Positions 61,336 to 64,000 of a stretch of DNA of 64,000 nt are shown here, piece by piece. The position numbers and the translations under genes were made by a program. The DNA is from Lachnospiraceae bacterium (GTDB lineage: Bacteria; Bacillota; Clostridia; Lachnospirales; Lachnospiraceae). Position 1 is the first letter of the stretch; every line of letters begins with the position of its first letter. The notes beneath the pieces are model-generated. The model made no database searches and had not been told where the DNA came from. It saw only the letters and a list, made by a program, of their open reading frames with translations. The DNA is taken from positions 62,001-126,000 of the forward strand of contig JAAVYA010000028.1 of assembly GCA_022790855.1 (NCBI GenBank). Reading direction: 5' to 3'.

Positions 61336-63003
61336 ATGAATATTAACAAAAAGGTTGTAGAAGGCGCGGCGGTTGCAGTATTTGTAATGGCTATTACGGT
61401 GACATCAGTTGCAACAGACCATGTAGACACAAAAGCAAAATATATCCAGGAAGAGTCATATCAGGAAGAAGCGGCAATGGCGGCTGCTACGAAAGAGAAA
61501 GCAATCATTGATGTGGTTGCAGCAGCAGAAGGAACGGAAGTTGAGAAGGAAGATACTTCCCTTTCCGAAGTCGGTGAAGAGAAGAAAGACGTATCTCCTG
61601 AAACCGCAGAAAACGGACAGGAAGAGGAGGAGCAGCCGAAGCAGGATGAAAAAGCGGCTCAGGAACCGGAGCAGGCGGATCATAAGGAAGGCCAGTCGGA
61701 TCAGGATGTGAAAGAAGCTCAGGAACCGGAGCAGGCAGAAGAGGCAAAGGAAGCTTCTCCAGAGGAAGCCAAGGCAGATCAGTCCAAACCGGAAGAAGAA
61801 GCTAAGGAAGAACAGTCGGAAGAAAAGAAGGACGTAGAAGAAGAAAAGCCGGAAGAAAAGAAGGACGTAGAAGGAAAGCCGGAAGAAGAGAAGGACGTAG
61901 AAGGAAAGCCGGAAGAAAAGGAGACATCCAAGGAAGCGCAGCCAGAAGAAAAGAAAGATGTTCAGGAAGCACAGCCAAAGCAGGGCAGCGGATCTGAGGA
62001 AGGAAAAACGTCTGAAGAAGCGAAGACTCCTGGAGATACCGAGAAGCAGGAGGAAGAACAGCCCAAAGAAGAGCAGACTGCTTCAGAGTGGACAACAAAG
62101 CTCATGCCTAACGTTGAGGAGTATTTGAATATCCGCGGAGAAGCCAATGAGGAAGCAGAGGTGCTCGGCAAGCTTCGCAGAGGCGATGCCGCAGATATTA
62201 TAGAACGTGGAGAGGAATGGAGCAAAATCTCTTCCGGAAGCGTGGAAGGCTATGTAAAGAATGAATTCTGTGTTTTTGATGAAGCAGCAGAAACGATGGC
62301 TTATGAACTGGGAACCGTATATGCCACGGCATCTACCGGAGGATTGCGTGTACGGGCACAGGCAAATTCAGAAGAAGAGACTGAGATTGTCCATGTCCTG
62401 GAAGAAGGCGAAAAAATAAAAGTTGATACTGAAGCAGAAGCACCGGAAGGCTGGGTAGCTGTAAAAAATTCCGATACTACAGCTTATGTAAGTGCAGAGT
62501 TTGTAACGGTTGAGTTAAAGCTGGGAAAAGCTATTTCTATTGAAGAAGAGCGGGAAGCAATTCGCAGGGCAGAAGAAGAAGCTGCTGCAAAACAGAGAGA
62601 AGCCCAGAAGTCTTCCTCTTCCCAGACCTCCAGCAGCGGAACTCAGCAGAGAGGAGCAGTGGCGGCTTCTTATGATGACGTAACTCTTTTGGGAGCGTTG
62701 ATCCAATGCGAAGCAGGTGGAGAATGTTACGAAGGACAGGTGGCAGTAGGCGCTGTTGTAATGAATCGCTTGAGAAGAGGATATGCCGGAAGCATTTATG
62801 GCGTTATCTATCAGAGCGGCCAGTTTTCCCCGGCATCCAGCGGAGCCTTGGCAAATGTGTTGGCAAACGGTGTCAACGGAAGCTGCCTGTCTGCCGCACA
62901 GGAGGCGATTAACGGGGCCGATAACGTAGGCGGGGCAACCCAATTCCGCAGCGCAAGTTCCGGGCAAGCCGGAATTGTTATTGGCAACCATGTATTTTAT
63001 TAA
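61336..63003 (+). CDS. SleB-type cell wall hydrolase with SH3b domains
   Basis: 555 aa, ATG after 'taggagg'. The signal or anchor helix at ~8-28 is followed by a long Glu/Lys/Gln-rich region with repeats (~95-240), probably a wall spacer. Next come two SH3b domains ('LNIRGEANEEAEVLGKLRRG', 'GLRVRAQANSEEETEIVHVL'), then a Gln/Ser linker and the C-terminal hydrolase_2 (SleB) domain ('LIQCEAGGECYEGQVAVGAV', 'VNGSCLSAAQEAINGADN'). The catalytic Glu is probably that of 'QCEAGGE'. It degrades peptidoglycan, perhaps in growth or spore germination. The WalR-like boxes upstream fit a wall-turnover role. Confidence 0.92.
   Translation: MNINKKVVEGAAVAVFVMAITVTSVATDHVDTKAKYIQEESYQEEAAMAAATKEKAIIDVVAAAEGTEVEKEDTSLSEVGEEKKDVSPETAENGQEEEEQPKQDEKAAQEPEQADHKEGQSDQDVKEAQEPEQAEEAKEASPEEAKADQSKPEEEAKEEQSEEKKDVEEEKPEEKKDVEGKPEEEKDVEGKPEEKETSKEAQPEEKKDVQEAQPKQGSGSEEGKTSEEAKTPGDTEKQEEEQPKEEQTASEWTTKLMPNVEEYLNIRGEANEEAEVLGKLRRGDAADIIERGEEWSKISSGSVEGYVKNEFCVFDEAAETMAYELGTVYATASTGGLRVRAQANSEEETEIVHVLEEGEKIKVDTEAEAPEGWVAVKNSDTTAYVSAEFVTVELKLGKAISIEEEREAIRRAEEEAAAKQREAQKSSSSQTSSSGTQQRGAVAASYDDVTLLGALIQCEAGGECYEGQVAVGAVVMNRLRRGYAGSIYGVIYQSGQFSPASSGALANVLANGVNGSCLSAAQEAINGADNVGGATQFRSASSGQAGIVIGNHVFY
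61820..61925 (+). repeat. EKKDVEGKPEE-type coding repeat
   Basis: In-frame repeats of 'aagccggaagaaaagaaggacgtagaag' type (27-33 bp) inside the SleB-type gene, encoding 'KPEEKKDVEG'. They lengthen the spacer and may vary in number. Confidence 0.75.
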
Positions 63004-63023
63004 AAAAATGTATAAAAATAATC

Positions 63024-63070
63024 ATATGGTATTCCAAGAAGGAGTTTGCTTTTTGGAATACCATATTTTA
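63024..63070 (+). terminator. intrinsic terminator after the SleB-type gene
   Basis: 14-bp perfect stem 'atatggtattccaa' / 'ttggaataccatat' then TTTTATT. A second hairpin at 63078-63105 (CTATTTACGG/CCGTGAATAG, one G-U) follows and has no T-run. Confidence 0.85.
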
Positions 63071-63215
63071 TTCGTTACTATTTACGGTCCAGGAGCCGTG
63101 AATAGCAACTTTGATACCGGACGGCAATGAAGAAATTGGTATTGTTCTTGTAATCTTAGTAGAATTATAGTAATATGATAAAAAGAAGCCGGTCATCAGA
63201 AAAGGAGGCGGTCAA

Positions 63216-63650
63216 GTGGAAGGTATTTTTTGGTTGGCCATATTGATTTTAATGGTTGTGATTGAAATCATCACATTGGGTTTGACGACCATTTGGTTTG
63301 CCGGAGGAGCTCTTATAGCATTTTTGGCCAGTCTGGCGGGCGCAGGCTTGCCGGTGCAGGCGGTTTTGTTCTTTGTAGTATCCTTAGGCTTATTATTGGG
63401 AACGCGGCCTTTCGCTATGAAATATTTTAATAAGGACCGGACAAAGACGAATGCCGAGAGCTTGATCGGAGCGACGGCTGTAGTTATGGAGGATATTGAT
63501 AATCTACAGGCAGTAGGCCGGGTGCAGGTGAATGGTCAGGAATGGTCTGCCAGGTCCAGCAGCGGTTTTGGGATTCCGAAGGGAAAAACAGTTCTGGTTG
63601 AAGAGATCCGGGGCGTAAAATTAGTTGTAAAAGAAAAAATGGAGGAATAA
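63216..63650 (+). CDS. NfeD family membrane protein
   Basis: 144 aa from a GTG after 'aggaggcgg'. About three N-terminal helices ('IEIITLGLTTIWFAGGALIA' is the NfeD block) and a C-terminal OB-fold domain ('SLIGATAVVMEDI', 'VLVEEIRGVKLVVKEK'). NfeD proteins pair with SPFH-family proteins in membrane microdomains; the SPFH gene begins next, so the pair is complete. No protease domain, i.e. the short NfeD1b-like form. Confidence 0.93.
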   Translation: MEGIFWLAILILMVVIEIITLGLTTIWFAGGALIAFLASLAGAGLPVQAVLFFVVSLGLLLGTRPFAMKYFNKDRTKTNAESLIGATAVVMEDIDNLQAVGRVQVNGQEWSARSSSGFGIPKGKTVLVEEIRGVKLVVKEKMEE

Positions 63651-63652
63651 CG

Positions 63653-64000
63653 ATGGGACCAATTATTGGAGTAGTAATATTAATTGTTTTTATTTTACTT
63701 ATTCTGGCGTCTTGTATTAAGATCGTACCTCAGGCTCACGCCATGGTAATTGAGCGGCTGGGCGGCTATCAGGGTACTTGGGGCGTGGGAATACATTTTA
63801 AGATGCCGTTTATTGACCGGGTTGCCAGAAGAGTGCTTCTGAAAGAGCAGGTTGTGGATTTTGCACCCCAGCCGGTTATTACCAAAGATAACGTAACGAT
63901 GCGGATAGATACGGTAGTGTTTTTTCAGATTACAGATCCGAAGCTATTTGCCTATGGGGTGGAGAATCCTATCATGGCGATTGAGAACCTGACCGCCACC
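63653..64000 (+). CDS. SPFH/Band 7 membrane protein (QmcA-like), 5' part
   Basis: Partial: 116 codons to the window edge, from an ATG after 'ggaggaataacg', 3 bp behind nfeD. The N-terminal helix 'VILIVFILLILAS' is followed by the SPFH start 'KIVPQAHAMVIERLGGY', 'GIHFKMPFIDRVARRVLL' and 'DNVTMRIDTVVFFQITDPKL', all typical of stomatin/QmcA proteins. It would form oligomers in the membrane with NfeD. Confidence 0.93.
   Translation, partial: MGPIIGVVILIVFILLILASCIKIVPQAHAMVIERLGGYQGTWGVGIHFKMPFIDRVARRVLLKEQVVDFAPQPVITKDNVTMRIDTVVFFQITDPKLFAYGVENPIMAIENLTAT

Overview
This window looks like a chromosomal segment from a motile, spore-forming, low-to-mid GC anaerobe of the class Clostridia, most probably family Lachnospiraceae. 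This rests on gene content read from the translations: a BofA sporulation protein, a YaaL-like protein, a SleB-type cell wall hydrolase, flagellin with FliS, a Gram-positive-type Tad pilus locus, a class B sortase, HydE/HydG maturases for [FeFe] hydrogenase, and several families typical of that group (DUF6240, DUF5702, FHA/DUF6382). I saw no tRNA, rRNA, CRISPR array, transposase or prophage. Species cannot be named from the sequence alone.

Layout. (1) 1-8030: a surface module made of the 3' part of a giant repeat protein (18 Ig-like repeats plus two FN3 domains), a class B sortase, and a leucine-rich-repeat protein with a PKTGD wall-sorting tail. (2) 8134-16544: housekeeping and transport genes: ABC-F ATPase, sodium:neurotransmitter-type symporter, DegV lipid-binding protein, TetR regulator, DUF362 ferredoxin-like protein, exported 5'-nucleotidase. 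(3) 16556-19264: hydE-hydG behind a leader with a promoter, mutually exclusive pairings and an intrinsic terminator, which looks like a riboswitch or attenuator of unknown class. (4) 19387-32658: coiled-coil protein, OmpR-type two-component system, aconitase-family hydratase, AI-2E-family permease, TPR/AAA-like protein and glycogen branching enzyme. (5) 32711-35906: a minus-strand group (IbrA-like PAPS-reductase-family protein, IbrB-like ParB-fold protein, DUF2284 protein), divergent from a proline-rich, possibly spore-coat protein with a sigma-K-like promoter. (6) 36013-39895: a 148-bp nested palindrome, a methyltransferase and a membrane-anchored unknown.

(7) 39968-45023: flagellar filament operon (DUF6240 protein with a FliK-like C-terminus, flagellin, FliS). 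It converges on yaaL, which is divergent from bofA. (8) 45737-55039: a complete Gram-positive Tad/Flp pilus operon of eleven genes, with its own sigma-A promoter, two prepilin peptidases, TadZ/A/B/C, Flp pilin, three pseudopilin-like proteins (one with zinc-site-like motifs) and an FHA protein. (9) 55123-64000: rhomboid protease, flavodoxin-SCP2 fusion, sensorless histidine kinase, HIT hydrolase, MurG, a protein that looks like a metallo-beta-lactamase fold without metal ligands, a small membrane protein, a SleB-type hydrolase with WalR-like boxes, NfeD, and the start of an SPFH protein.

The most unusual observations are the hydEG leader, the 148-bp palindromic element, the IbrAB-like pair, the Tad locus (extra peptidase with a 5' frame problem, TadC with an added extracellular domain, metal-motif pseudopilin) and the ligand-less MBL-like protein. 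All functions are inferred by reading motifs; no database search was run.
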